NCBI GenBank assembly: GCA_010645155.1
Contig: CM021320.1
Location: 8,715,711-8,779,710 of the forward strand
Length of the DNA: 64,000 nucleotides
Origin: Tigriopus japonicus
Taxonomy: Eukaryota; Arthropoda; Copepoda; Harpacticoida; Harpacticidae
Direction of reading: 5' to 3'
In this document: piece by piece, positions 35,401-49,600 of the stretch
Layout of the letters: each line of letters begins with the position of its first letter
How positions within the stretch are numbered: the stretch's first letter is position 1
Made by a program: the position numbers and the translations under genes
The notes under the pieces: generated by a model
What the model was told of the DNA's origin: nothing
What the model saw: only the letters and a program-made list of their open reading frames with translations
Databases searched by the model: none

Positions 35401-37633
35401 TATTTTTAGACATTTTTTCAACATTTTTTCCGCCCCCTTCTTATGAGGCAAGGAATCGCCGTCTTTTTGAGCCTGACTTCAATTTGTTTGATTTCTTATC
35501 TGTGGATATGAATAGGCTTTAAAAAAAGAGATTTATACCCAAACTAAAATCAACCCTAAGTCATCACTAATATTTAAGGGTTGCCCCGATCTACCAACTA
35601 AAAATCGTTGGCAAACCAAATATGTATAAATGTTATTTTTTTTACTTTCCAACTATGACTTATTTACTCATAAGGAATGGGATTCCTTGTGGCAACAGTA
35701 AACAATCCACAACCTCAAAAAATCTTCATTTTAGGAAATCTTAAGAACAATTCCTACTATCCTTGCTGAGGATCAAAAACCCACATTATTATTATTATTT
35801 TGATCTTGGTCACTTTCAAAACTTTTGTTTTTGTTAATTTGACTTTTCAAACTATGATTTTGGGGAAAACGAGTTTATTTTGTTTGAAAAAAGTCTCCCT
35901 CCTGGGTATCCATCAGTTATTAAGATGTATTTACTTTGAATTCTTCCAACTAGAATTGACTTTGTTTGTCCGAGTCATAGAGGACTGACTGTAAACTGAC
36001 TGTAAACTGCACTGAGGAATTCAGTGGTCTATGTCCGAGTACAACATCTTCCGAAATTTGTATCAGAAGAAACAAATAAAAAGCAAGAGTTGGCGAAATC
36101 ATTTGTTTTCGTATCAATTTTTAGCCCAGACTTCCAAAAAAAACTTTTAAATAAATTACATTTGATCCCAAAAACACCTTTGAAAGTCACGTTGCTCTGC
36201 TCGTTTTTCTCAAAAGGACTCCATGACGCATGAAAATGCAAATAAGCGTTGTAAATGCAAACCAATACAAAAAGGGCCAAAAATGCACAAAAAAAAATTT
36301 TTACATCAAATTCCCAGGCTTGATAATCAGATTCAATAAGAATAAGGTGAACAAAAGAACCAAGATCACAACTACCAGAAAATAACAACTTAAAATTGAA
36401 TTTCATTCAGTTTTTATGCCTCTCGACTTTTTTCTTTAACTCTTCAAAGTACATTATTAAGGCTGTTCATCTTTTTATGGTCTAAAAAGTACGAGTTTAT
36501 ACGTTTTATGATAAGTATAGGTTTTTGGTGGGTGAAGAATTACATTCAAAAGAGAAAAAAAATCTTGCTTTAGAGTTTTTTTTTTGCCCATAGTAAATTA
36601 GCCCTTTCCTCAAATTCCATTTTATGGGGCTTGTTCATTGTTCAATTCCATTTTCAGCAAGCTTGCCGAAATCGAAATTTCTGTCAACCGCTTTCGGTTC
36701 ATAACCAATGCTCAACCGTTAACACATATCCAAACAGTACATCGAAAGTTTTTGGTTCCAGTAAAGCGATCTCTTTGCTCAATGAGTCCAACTACAAAGC
36801 TCAGATCGACAGGTTCAAATACCGACAAACATTAAAAACCCAATCTTACGATAAGACACTTGCTCGAAGGCCTGAGCTTGATTGGATTCCTTTCATCGTT
36901 GACTTCAGGTGTGCACCATATCAAATCAATACCAAAAACCAACGTAGTTCTTCACGTCTCCAAGCTAACGTGTTGTCGGATAATAAACTCATCCCAAGAC
37001 TCGACTAAGCCTTGGGCAAACTAATGTTCTTACACATTTGAACGGCTCTAGAATGACACCCTGACGGACCCCTTCTTAGATTGAAAACTAGCATTCACGT
37101 CGGTTCGTATTATTTGAACGGATATATTAATATAAAGTTTCCTAGCGCCAGCACAATAGTCCCCTAGAAATCCCCCAAGTGGCCATGGATGGTACGTGAC
37201 TCGATGGAGACTTCCACGAAATGGATCTCGAACACCGTCTCATCACTCAGGTACAGCGCTCCTTCTCCTCTTGCTTCCCTTTCTTTCTTCCTTTCTTCCT
37301 CTCGATCTCGGACTCCCTCCTTGTTCTGAACTGTATGTAGTAATTCTCCCTCCTTCTTTGGCCGTTCAACTTGATTTTTCCTCGTGTTGGAAGCTGTCGG
37401 TCTCAGTTGGTTTGGTGCACTCGAAAAGCCAAGAGCTCCCTCCGCTTCCCAAATAGACTATATTTGCCGATTTTCAAGCTTTTTTCTTCAAGTCCACACT
37501 GATTCGACAGAGTGCCACTTGAAAGTTTCGGGATCCTTTTTTGCTCTCGCTTCCAACAAATCAGTTAATTCCTCGGGGCAGTTTCATCCTTCCTGACCAA
37601 CCGTAATCTGGAGCTCATCTCAGCCAAGAAACG
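32430..37633. other. 5.2 kb intergenic region with no gene I can support
   Basis: It lies between the start of the novel minus-strand gene and the first Kazal exon. Two fairly long plus-strand open frames (32962-33510 and 36631-37008) have no recognisable family or coding signature. 34.4-36.6 kb is very AT-rich with long A and T runs. A polypyrimidine stretch (37256-37320) precedes the Kazal first exon. Confidence 0.45.
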
Positions 37634-37685
37634 ATGATGAACAACGTGTTGAAGTCTCTCATTTTCCTGGCCCTGGTTCTTCAAG
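37634..37685 (+). other. Putative signal-peptide exon of the Kazal gene
   Basis: The ATG-ATG start opens 17 codons: charged N terminus, hydrophobic core LIFLALVL, then Gln. A GTAAGC donor follows in phase 1, exactly the phase needed by the exon at 61479. It is the only signal-peptide exon I found upstream. An alternative first exon nearer 61 kb was not seen. Confidence 0.55.
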
Positions 37686-40600
37686 GTAAGCTGAACAACC
37701 ATTTCGGGTAATATTTATGACTTGGTCGTCTAGACTTGACTGAGAAATGATGGACTCCGTTGTTCCATGTTGTGTAGAATATATCTTCATCTTTTGACTA
37801 GTACAGTACGAACCTTTGGATCGGAACGCCTACTGTCAATATTCGTCCATCATTTAGTCTAATGCATACAACTACCACGTTTGCCAAAAATGCATAAAAG
37901 CTAGAGCAACATCTTTGCCAACCAGGTCAAATTCGTAGATGAGAGTGAACGAATGTCGTATTTACGGTGCAAAATGACGTTAAATGATGATGAGGACCCA
38001 AAGGAGGAGCAGGAAGATGATTGCTAGGTTTTTAGGTCAATTTTCTCCACGAGAAAATCTAAATGGTTGCTCATGATTTGAGTGTGTGTATGCCCAAAAA
38101 AGTTATCACAAGTCAGAGTTGCATGTCGAAATGTTGATTGTAGGGGAAATTGGATCCAAATGAGAAGGTTATATGAGCAACCTATTCAAACAGCCAAGAT
38201 GACTCGAATGGCTCTCAGATCTCTGGGTTCATTTTAGGACATGTGTAATTGTGCATTGTGCTTAAACCAAAAGAGCCAAATGGGTCAATTTGATAACCCA
38301 TAGTGAGTGATGAAGGAAAATGAGTGCTGATTGAGGATAATCAAGGGATAGAGGAGCATTTTATCGATGCAATCGATTGGAAGCTTCAATTATCAGAAAC
38401 CCTTGAAGCTCGAAACCCGAAATTGGATACTTCCAGGATGTCGTACCTTTTCAAGGATCAGAGTTCAAGGAATCTCTTCTTTGGATCTTTCGCGTCTTGT
38501 AACCAAGATGATTTACCTGTCCTTTGACCTTTTATGGTGGCTCAATCAATCAATTAATTGATGATTATGCAGAAACTAGTTACTTGTAATGATGTGCAAT
38601 GTTGGGATTCGTTGAAAGTGATTGGTTATGATGAGACAGACACCATTTTGGGGGAAATGCAGTTCGTACTAAAGTGTAAAAAGTAAAGGCTAGTGCAAAA
38701 CTGCATTTTTTCAAATTTTACGAGTGTAAGTACACATTTGAAGCGTCTGTTTGTTTTCTGGCAGCGACAACAAACCGAGTTTGAAATAGGAGGTCAGTTG
38801 AACTAATTGCAGCGTGTTGCATTCTAAATTGGAGGAGCCAAAATTGAAGTTAATTGTCATTGCGAAGGCGGCAATTACAATACGGCCCGAAAAATGATTC
38901 TGAAAATGTGTCAAAATGTACCTCAAAGAGCAAATTTCTTCACGGCAATCGAGAGGTACTTAATTTAACATGTTACATGGCTCCTTCTAGGTTGTAAGAT
39001 AGTCATTATGTTCTAAATCAGAAGCAAGTCCTGGCCTCATAACGACTGAATATGTAATGGGACATTAGGATCAAGTCAACTGACTTTGTCTTTTTTCTTA
39101 GCCATTATTTATCGTCACCCTTTAAGTTCCCGCCCTCTCTCACAAGCTGAGGTGAGGAGGTCATTTTTTCTAGAGAAAGAAAGGGTGTACACTCAATGCA
39201 GATCTTGAGGCATAATTTTGCCAATTTCCGACACTATCCCTACTTCTATTACAGTAAAATGAAGATGCGGAAGAAATAAAACGCCGGATCTATTTCTCTC
39301 TTCATGAGCTTTTTGAACTTTCCCATAGCTAATCATACGCAAACCAATTTATCATTTAAACTGGTTCATATCCCTTCGCCGTTCTTGGACTTTTTGCATT
39401 ACAATTGAGAATGATAATTGGACAGTCAAAATGGTTTTCATTGCAGTTGCCTCCCTTGAATTGAGATTGTGAGGGGTTGTTGTATGGTCTTTATTATGTG
39501 CCCTGAAATTCCGGTTTTACGGTTAATCCAGTTTCCATTTGATCCACCTGAAATTTGCACTCTTTCCACAAATGAAGCAACAAAATGCCGACTAAATTCC
39601 AATCTTGCATCTCTCTCCCTGTACATTTCATCTCATATCATCTCTATTGTCGGTTGAAATCAAAAGCAACTTTCGGGCCTTGCGAAAGTGACTTCCATAA
39701 GATATTTTGCAAAAAGTCATCCTCGAGGCAAGTTGAGCTTCTTGTCAATACTTGGCGTCATCGCTCAAGTGAATGTTGCATTGCCATAAGAAAAATAAGA
39801 AGTACGTGAACATCACCGGATAACGGATAACTTTTGCATCGCCTTGAGCAATCACTACGGGTAATTCGTTTCCTGAATTGGCGGGAGTGCGAAACATGAA
39901 TGTCCGGTCGAGCGAACGATGGATGTTTGTGGGTTCCTTTGGAGCCCTTCCAAAGCAATCTTTGTCTCGACATTAGAAACTGCAAATGAAATTAGGGTGT
40001 TCATAAAGATTAATGGCATAGCTTTCACTGGCTGGATTGAAACCAGTCATCAGTTTCCATTAGATTTTTGAAAGGGTGAGTGACAAAGCCAAGCAAACAA
40101 AGCCTGACCACAGAGAGCGAGCGACTCGTGTGAACAATGGCGATTATAATCCATAGTTCATGCAAGGAGGATTCCTATTAGCTTAGCGTTATTAGATGTC
40201 CTGCCCTCGTCTAATTGATTTGAGGCTTCTTAGAAAGTCAGGCCCTCATCCATCAAAAGCATAATCTACTTTGAATGAATTCCCGAAGGCTACAGGTCCC
40301 TTTTTACGAAAACAACTTTTACTTTCCTGAGTCTTGTTACGCAAACGAGGGGGTGAGAGAAAAATACCGTCATTTTCCAAGTGCTTGATTAGTGCCCTTT
40401 GATCCAAAACCATCCCCTCTATTGAGAAGATTAGCCAACCACCACCATCGTGATGACCACAATTCACAACCCTGGTCGTGAATTGGAATGCAACGCCTTC
40501 CCAATCATAAATTACGACGTCCATGACAGGGTGCCAAGTTGTAAATTGGCTAACGAGTCAAGAGATGAAAATGAAGCCATTCCATGCTTCCACCTACATA

Positions 40601-43600
40601 ATAATCAACCACATGAGACCTAAACCCTTGGAATATATGGTTGCATTTGGTTGATGTGAAGAAAGCGAAACTGATGAAAAGGAAATAGGCAATCTTTAAA
40701 CAAATTGTTTTTGTCAATTCGGGTTTGTCGGTTGAATCGTCTTCATGTGTGTACTTTGTGGCTTGATTTGTCTCGAAATATGGTCATTGGTGAGAACGTG
40801 AGATGTACTTCTAAACATTTTGGGTGGAGTGCAGATTCCCATTTTGGGCAAGGAAGAAAATGGGTGTTTTTCATATGCACATTTCGTGATCTCTCTGACC
40901 TTGATCGCTTCCATTTTCTCGTGAAAAATAAAATAAAGAGAGACCCCGCGAAAAATTAGTCACTTCTCTGGAAAAAAACATCGTCATTTTGGCATTCAAG
41001 TTCATACCAAGTCACCGTAATTACGTTGGGTGCTAAAATAGTGTGACAACATGTGATTGGAGTGCAAAAAAATTGCAAGCTTGACCATCTGTCTGTGTTT
41101 TGGCTCTCGAGGACAACAGAAGATGAAGAAGGCTCAATAACCGAAATGGAATGAAATGACATCATGCACTTTGCGGCCATTATCTCGGCGAGATTAGCCC
41201 TGATGTTGATGAAAACCAAGCCGAGTTAACTAAGTATACTACATGTATGTACACAGTCATGCCAGTTGCAAAGATTCGTTGTGGTCGCCTTTGATGTGCA
41301 CTGGCTTCACTAAAACCAACCCTAATGAATGAATTGTCATTACCGTCCTTATTTTTTGTTGGAGTCGTCGCTTTAATGATCATGAAATCAGAAAGCAAAC
41401 CGCAAAATAGCTCCTTAACCAAAGTTGACCTCATCTAGAAAAGGGAACAATATCGAAATGAAGCAATACTATTTCGAGAAATTTGGTGCCAGAGGTGGTC
41501 ATTATTCAGGTTGAAGATAAACTCAGAGTGTCAGTTGTAGGTAATAAACAATCGAAGCTCACGTATTTGTGAAGCATGTTTTATTTTTACCTGGGGGGAT
41601 GGAAAATATCGGTTTTAAGTTTCCAAGCAGTTTTGTTATTGGTCGTGAAAGATACTACAGTACAAAGTGCAAGATTAAAAACTTAAATCTTAACAGCTAA
41701 AAACCAGGGCTTCGGAGGAGCTTATCTGAAACGTGTAAAAACCTTTTTGATGCCAATTTAAAGGCAGAAAAACTTGTTGACAAATGCAACCAGTAAAAGC
41801 TTTTATTGTGTCACAAACTATTTAACGGATTAGCGCCCACCTCTGCTTTTTATCGCCGTTATTATAAAACTCGGTCTCATGACTTGACAAACGCTTTCGA
41901 GATAATAAACCAACAGATCAAAAGGTTTTTCACCTCCTGTAATCTCAATTTTAAGAACCTGACCTGAAAGTAACCACCAGAATGAACCAGTACAAAGGGT
42001 CTTGAATTGTCGACAAGAAATTGATTTTCGTCTTTGTGACCCTCAGTGGCCAAAGACATCCATCACAAAAAGCATCAGATAGGCATATCAGGTTTTGACT
42101 CACAAATAGGAAGGGGCATTCCAGTGCAAGCACATCGGCAATAAAATAGAATTACTTGTCAAATTATCTTGGAATTCCGAGATTGAACGCGAAACAAAAG
42201 ATTTTGAACATGCATGTCCAAAGCATTGCCGAAAAAGTAGACAAAGAAATCATTTCACTTTCAGCATACGAGTGTGAGTACATACACACATGTGTGTGGA
42301 CAGTTATTTGCATATCATGGAGCTTTGAATGACAATTGTCCACTTGACGGATATCTTTGAGCTTCTCACTCCTTCTAGGGACAAACGACATACTCGATCG
42401 TAATGGAAATTGTCTCGAAAACTTGTGATGTCACGGTATCATCCTACGTACATTTTATTGCATAGCCCCATTAATCTTTCCGAACCTTGAAGGCGATAAA
42501 ATTGGTGAAACATTCCAGTCAAAGAACATGGCAAGCTTTAGAAATTGCAGACATCCTGGTGAATGATGATCGTCTATGTATGATCAGGTATGGGAAGATC
42601 AGAAGCACCTTTTTTGTCGTGTCATGTAAGACAATTGACTCCGGAACGAAAAGCAAGAGATACGGTCCACTTCAAACATTTCTCCGACAGAAAAGTCAAT
42701 ACGGCAAAAAAATGTTTACCAAATCTGCCAAGTTCGTCAAGTAATAAGGAAGGAGTGGGCCCAACCGTTATATTGCATGATTCCTAATGAGCTCTAAGCT
42801 CATTACCGAGCCCTCTCCAAATGGATCTAGATTGGCATGTTGGCCAATATTCAATTTTGAGTCGATTAAGGTTTTTCGCACACATGGGACTCCTCCTGAC
42901 TCGGTCTCGGCCAATTTCACAATACGATGCTGCAGGCCAAATAATCCTTTTCATTTATCCTGCTGAGAGGAGCTCAAATGCTATGGAAGCTTCACTACAA
43001 AACCAGAGCGAACTCAACATCATCCAAGAGCCGCATCAGAAAACCAGTCTGACCAGAAGAAAGAAAACCAAACCGAAACCAAATTGGTCACTAGGGCGTG
43101 ACTTGCCATTCCTCAACAAAGTGACCATGAAAAAAAGAGCCTCATACCTCTTGGTGCATGGACCTGACGAAGCTTGTAATTTTGGGTTCTAGAGCAGAGC
43201 ATTATTCGGTTTAAAAGTCCCACCTCCTAAAACGAGTAGCAGTAGAAGTAAGTGTGTCCGACCATGGAATGGTCGTCAGAGTCTTTACATTCTACAAATG
43301 ACTGGTTGAAAGATGAATGGTGGGATTTGCAGGTGTCAGGGAGGTCTGGTCACTTTCTTTCTTAGGGCACCCACCCAAAAACGGTGCAAGACTAAAAATC
43401 TAAAAGTGAGAAGAAAAGTGCAAGTGTGCATTGTGGAATTTGAGGTGCAAGAAGAACAGTGTCTTGTCTAGCTTTTTTGACACCTGAAAAGAAAGGCCTC
43501 CAAATTGGGCATTACATTTTTGGCGTGAAATTTTAATTTTCCTGACATGGCAGTGAGTGTTTTATTGTGTCAGGTGCCTACGGAAATCATTTTTGCACTC

Positions 43601-46600
43601 TGGTTGATTTCAAGGAAAGTGAGGAATAGGCCAAAAACCTATTCAGGATGAGGACTCTTTAAATCCTTTGGAATGGATTGAAAAGATGACGAAAGGTTTC
43701 TGTCTTTTTTTCCTACCACGAAGTCATTACTTTTGCAAGGGGTAGAATAATTGAATCGAGCCAAGAATTGAAACGGGCTATTAGATAATTATTTCCAAAT
43801 CGCTCAATCTGTTTGAGAAACACATGCTGGGGGAACTCTTTATGCAAGCTTTCTCTCGTAAAGGAAGCATTTCAAGACAAATGAACTCCTTCACTCTTGA
43901 AAAGGAAAGGATAAATAAGGAAATTTCCTCATTTCCGGGTCACTCCTCGAAGGTAATCCACAAGTTTCCGCCAATGGTTTGGTTTATTCATGGAACTCAT
44001 TCCAACCATACGACCACTTTCAAAAGACCTCCCTATTTTGCCCGATAATTAGCCCGTAAGCAATGGATTAATGAAAGGGAGTGTTCGTTTTATTGTTTAG
44101 AGGAATAAGGTGTTGTTGAGGATGCAAAAAAGATGCAACCTGAGGCCAGAGTCGAGCTTTTTCGTGTGGGTAAGTGGGTTAATTGAGGTGATTTTATCGC
44201 CCACTCAACGCTCTAATCTACCATTCGAACAGACAGTTTCTTCCATCACACCTTAGTAGAGTGAGTATCCAAGGCAAACCACATTCAAGCGGGGAAATCT
44301 TGGGAAGACCAAGTAGGCGGTGACAAAATTGGCGAAAAACAACGAAATCGAGAGTGAAATTGAGAGTCAAGACAAAGGAAAGAAGATGGACGACAGACAG
44401 AGGAGGCAACTCTCTAAAGACGCTCGTTCATGGCCTAATTTTCTGTACGAAACATTAGGAATGACCTCCTTGGGAACAAAGACAACATAAATCGAGTACT
44501 GTGTGGCACACACGTTTTGGGGGGCATTCGAATCGAACAAAGCTGAAAACAAGCCAACTTGGGAGGTTCAATGCGAACGGTTTACTTAAACCTCCCATTA
44601 TCGACTAAGATCTTTCCTTTTAATCCGATTGGCTTTCGGTGGGATAAAAGGTACTGAATCGGGCCTGTCACCAATAAACTAGAATTAAAGTCTAAACTTA
44701 GCGATGAAATCCAGAGTGGTATCGACCTGTTCGAGCCAATAGCAGACTATAATTTGACTGATTTTATCCTTGTGAGTTAATTTTGATAGCCTTGAGCTTT
44801 TGGGAGGGCCAAAAATTAACGGGAAAACCGATCGCAAATTAGCATTTCCTTGTACCAAGCGCAAAATGTACATTTATTCATGGTTTCGAAAACTTACAAA
44901 ATGAAGAGAAAGCTGTCCGGATGGGAAAATTTGACGGCCTCAAGGTGAAAATCTGGGTGGACTTGTGCTTTCAAATCTCAATTAAACCTTTGTGCAAGTA
45001 GACGTTTTCCAGAAATGTGTTTTTATGGGTCTGTCAAAACTTGCTCTCTTGATGCCCAATTTATGGTCCGTTGTTGAGAAAATAAAATCATCCCTCTTGA
45101 TTGGGTCCAGACGACTGAAAGAAGAACATTTTTGGGATGTCAGAGCGAAGCTAGGTGCATTCATTGTCATTTTCCATCCAATAAGAAAAGGCATTCATTC
45201 TATGCGAGCAGATTCGCTCATTACCAATGAGGTTGGATGCTCGAGTTTTTTCACGGTTTGGAAATCGGCTTGGAGCGAATCCACCCGATGAAACGAAACA
45301 AAGGTACCCTCCAAATAAGGTTCGTTTTCACTTTTTGCGGGCCTTTTTTCGAGCCAGACCCATTCATTAAGACCTGTCGAGGATTAGCCTATTTTATGAT
45401 GAAGTTGATCTACAAAACAAATCGGATGATGAATGGGTTTGGCTGGCAGGCATTTCCCAATGTCCGATGACGATAATAGAGACAAATTCCTCTATTCACG
45501 TCCCTCGGAATGCAATTTCCTATATGCTTTAAGGTCCATTGAAAGGGCGAAAATTTAATTACAAAAATATTCTCCACCTCCTTTTCTTCTCATCAGGAGA
45601 CCTCTTTCATTAAGTTCGGAGACCTTGCTCACGTGATTTTAGATCTATTTTTCTCGATTGGGAATCCAAGAAAGAAAACGGCTTGTTGTGACGATCGCTT
45701 TCAGCTTGATTCCTCGAAACTCGAGGATTCTTTTTGTCCTTTAACCTCCGATTGCTTGGTGCACAATGGATGTTCAACTCAGAGGGCCCCAACTTTCACC
45801 CCGAATTCGATAGATGATCATGATCACGATCCGAAGGATGACCCTTTCTTCCTTGAGTCAATTCATTGGAACTAAATCAAAGGGTGAAAAGGACTTTCTT
45901 TCGTAGGAAACGAGGTGTGTGTGATGAACTGTTGAGCAACCCTTAGATCCCTTGTGGCAAATTGCTCCATTTGAAGCACCTTCAAATTGCCCTAAAACTC
46001 ACTCAAAATGGGGTTCTTCTGTGCAGATAAATCTCGGATCAGGCTCAGACTCAGTTTTAGATCCTTGCCATTTTCAGTGAGCTTATAATGACGATTATAA
46101 ACCACCGTGAAATCCGCAGCAAAACGCTTGATTGCCACAGAAACGGACCCCATTGTCAAGTTCTGGAAGATGTACAAACTTTCAAATCTGATCAAACAAT
46201 AAGTAGACAACTTAAGCAATCCCAAAGAAGAGCGTTTTTCAAGTGTGACCACATAGCGAACGAGAGAAACAGTTTTGTCGAGGGCTTCCACAACTTTGAA
46301 CTCGATTTAATATTATTCACCCTCTCAGTTACCACCAACCAATCTCTTGAGGTTTGCTTCATGCAAGAAATTGTCATCATAGCTGGAAGCCATTACCACA
46401 TTGAGGGCAACGATTCTGTTTTGACTTGATGCCATCTTCTTGAGCACCACGTGAAGGATGGGCAGATATGTGAAAATTCACACCCAAATATGTTTATGGT
46501 AGACACCTCAAAAGTAAACACACAACGAATTTTGTCTCGTTTAATCGAAATCAAAACCAGTTCTAAAGGCGAAAAGACGGGTCGTAAAAAGGATGCCGTT

Positions 46601-49600
46601 TGAACCGTTAGAGTCGAAAAAAGAAGGGTCAATGAATCCTCGAGGCAATCTCCCATCGTCAATGACAATGTCTTCAACGCCAATTCTAAAGGCAATCGAT
46701 ATGAGCTAGGTATTCCAAAAGCGGAAGTGACGATGCTTTTCTTAACGATGCGTGACAATATTGCCAAGATTTTATGAAAATGGTCTCTAAGCCTCGTCTC
46801 ATTTTACTAGTTTGGCCTCGATCAGTACTCCTGACTCTGACTCAGTTGCATTGGAGTGCACGCATTTCTTTGAAGCACCAGGGTACTTATCGGTTCTGCT
46901 TAAGTAGATTGACAGAGACAAGATTTGTGGTTCTTTATCTCTTCCAGAAAGTGTTGCTTTGGCATGAATTTAACGATTCTTTTTCTATTTCCACCCTAAC
47001 CCCCGAGTTTTCAACATCCAAGCTGGGAAACATTGGAATTGTTTCACGAAGGGTGGTCACACTCCCGTGAAATTGATAGGGTAATGGAGTTTCTGTAATT
47101 GTAAATAAAGAGCTCGGCGTGACGCCATTTTTGACTCCTTAGTAGATATTGTAACGTGTTGTTGCCACGCCCAAAAGCGAAACTTTCTTTGTTATGCTTA
47201 GCAATCCTGACATAAATCGACGTATATGTAAGGAAGGGTAATAGAAATCGCCATGTGCACAAGGGTTCCTCCTTTTAATCGCAAAACCATGACGAACATT
47301 AAACAACGATTAAGCACTCCTTGGACTTCAAATTCCTTATTTATATGGCAAATTACACATAATGCGTTCATTTGGGTTCCATTAACTTCAAGTTTTGGAC
47401 CTTGCCCTTACATTTTGGGGCTGCTCATTATTGTTGTGGAGAATATGAAGAAACATGATTGTGCTTATGCATTAGAGGATCAATTGGTTGCACGTCGTTT
47501 ATTAATTATTCTTTTTTTTTCAATGTATTCAAATCGAAAGAGGTGTCGTTAGCACAGTTCAGACTAATTACTCGAAACTGACTACCTTGATAGTTAGACC
47601 TGCTTCACTTCCATACATGGATCTTTGACGTGAATTTTAGATCCAAACCAATACCGTATTTCGTGCTTCCTAATCCTAAATTGTAGTTTGACATGCTCAT
47701 TCAAATTACTTCAAAGATGGTTGTCAAAACGTTTGATTTTAAGCACATCTATTGTGTCTTTTCGTAAACGTGATGTATGTTCTTCCAAAAATTGTGTTGA
47801 GCATCATGTTTGAGTTTCACATCGAATAGTTCTCAATTGAATGGTTCGGGATTTCAATTTTTTAAACTTTAGTCAAAAATCCCTGGGATAAATAATCGCC
47901 ATTGTCAGCTATGTCAAGCGTCTTGAGGACTAAATGTTGGACAAAAATTTCGGCTGAATAATTCTTTTCCAAAATCTGAATTCGAACATAGCAATTAATG
48001 GGCCGTGACTAAGGTGCCAGACCATTGAGGGTGGAAAATGATCAAGTAAGGGTCGGACTAAGTTGCAAGATGCAACTTGAAACAAAAGGCAACTGTTTTT
48101 CCTTTGAGGTCATGTTTGGTAACATTTTGCTCTTTTTTCTCAACGAACAGAAACTCTTGCCCACGGTTGCAGAGTATTAAAGCACCAGAGGTCTTTTCAA
48201 AGACTTTGGTCCTCTTTTATTGGGGTGTTCTTTTTAACTGGAAGTAAACAAAAAGCGAGAAGAGAACCTAAGACTAGAAAATGTAAGTTTTTTTCTGCAT
48301 GGTAACTCTATGTAAACAGGGAGACCCACAACTCAGGAGTGAACGTGGGCCAAGCTAGTCCACTTTTTTTTGATTGTTGTTCTTCACGGCGGGAAGACTT
48401 ACACCAAAGTTCATATTTTGAAAAAAAGGTTCATATTTTGACCAAAAATTGTATTGATCATCATATATGAGTTTCACATCGAATAGTTTTCAATCAAATA
48501 GCTCAGGATTTTTTAACTGCAAGTAAATGAAATGAAAGTAACTAAGTAATCAGATGACAAGCTCGCATGTTTTCTCACTTAATATGATTTGGGACTACAA
48601 CGACTCATCTCCGACCACTAAAAGGTTTCTAACTTCATCCAGTTAGAAGTCAAAATCTAGCCCAAAGTCACGTCCAATCCTCCGGTTAAAGGTATCCTTG
48701 GTCTAAAATAGGATGGCAAATAGTATCAGCAAAGACATCGACCCAAATCTGCACTTGAAGATTTAAATTTTCCCTTTGCATTTTAAAATGGGTATTTACC
48801 CTTTTCCCTTTAATGATATAATCCAACAAAGGCACGAACCTTTAACAAAATTGCTGATCTCTGAGATAATCAACAATGTAGCTCTTTTCTTGTAGCTAAA
48901 GAAGTTTCGGATTCGTAACCGATACAAAGAATGTCATTCGATGTAAAAGGGGTCAGGTTATGGCTTAAAATAGTGTACTGATGAATTAAAGTCAAGAGTG
49001 ATAATGTATCTGATCTATCAATGAATTTGAATTGACAGATCTAGATAGTCCCTGAACATAGCGTTGGTCGGGAATGTTAGACAGATATCTATCCAAACGG
49101 GTTTTGAATGATAAAACTTCGTCATTGGATGAAAACATTCTTCTTAGTTCTGAAGCTCGAAGTTGATTTTTATTCAATTGTTGTCACATTCATAATAACT
49201 TGACTTCAAGTTATTATGTTATCCGAGCCCTGGAAATAAGATCATGTGAGATCAATATTGACCATTCACACCACAAATCCCTCAAGAAAATCATCTCCAA
49301 CAAATGTTGAAAAAAGTGGACGCTCCAACACGCGTTCATTCAATGATTTTAGGTTCCTTGAAACGATCTGCATTTTACGTTGCGATTTACTTATATATGT
49401 TTACACTTGGTTGATAATATGCTCAGTTTATGAAATAGAAAATGAGGAACATAAAATCATATTTTACCACAAAGGAACAACAAATTACTTCATCTCCCTC
49501 TAAGGGAAACATTTTGAGGTATTGAAATAATTCTTTGGAACCCACTGAACAAAAGAACATTTCTAAATTTTTGTTTAGATCAGTGTGAAGTCCTATTTTT

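Noticed and set aside
36631..37008. Plus-strand open frame of 125 codons
   Set aside because: No recognisable domain, with frame switches around it. It could be a worn transposon fragment but nothing in the sequence proves it.
42821..43192. Plus-strand open frame of 123 codons in the Kazal intron
   Set aside because: No family, no signal peptide and no splice partners in phase. It is judged a chance frame.
45992..46767. Chain of minus-strand open frames that look weakly protein-like
   Set aside because: The frames do not join through splice sites in phase, contain stops, and match no family I can name. A receptor pseudogene is conceivable but unsupported.
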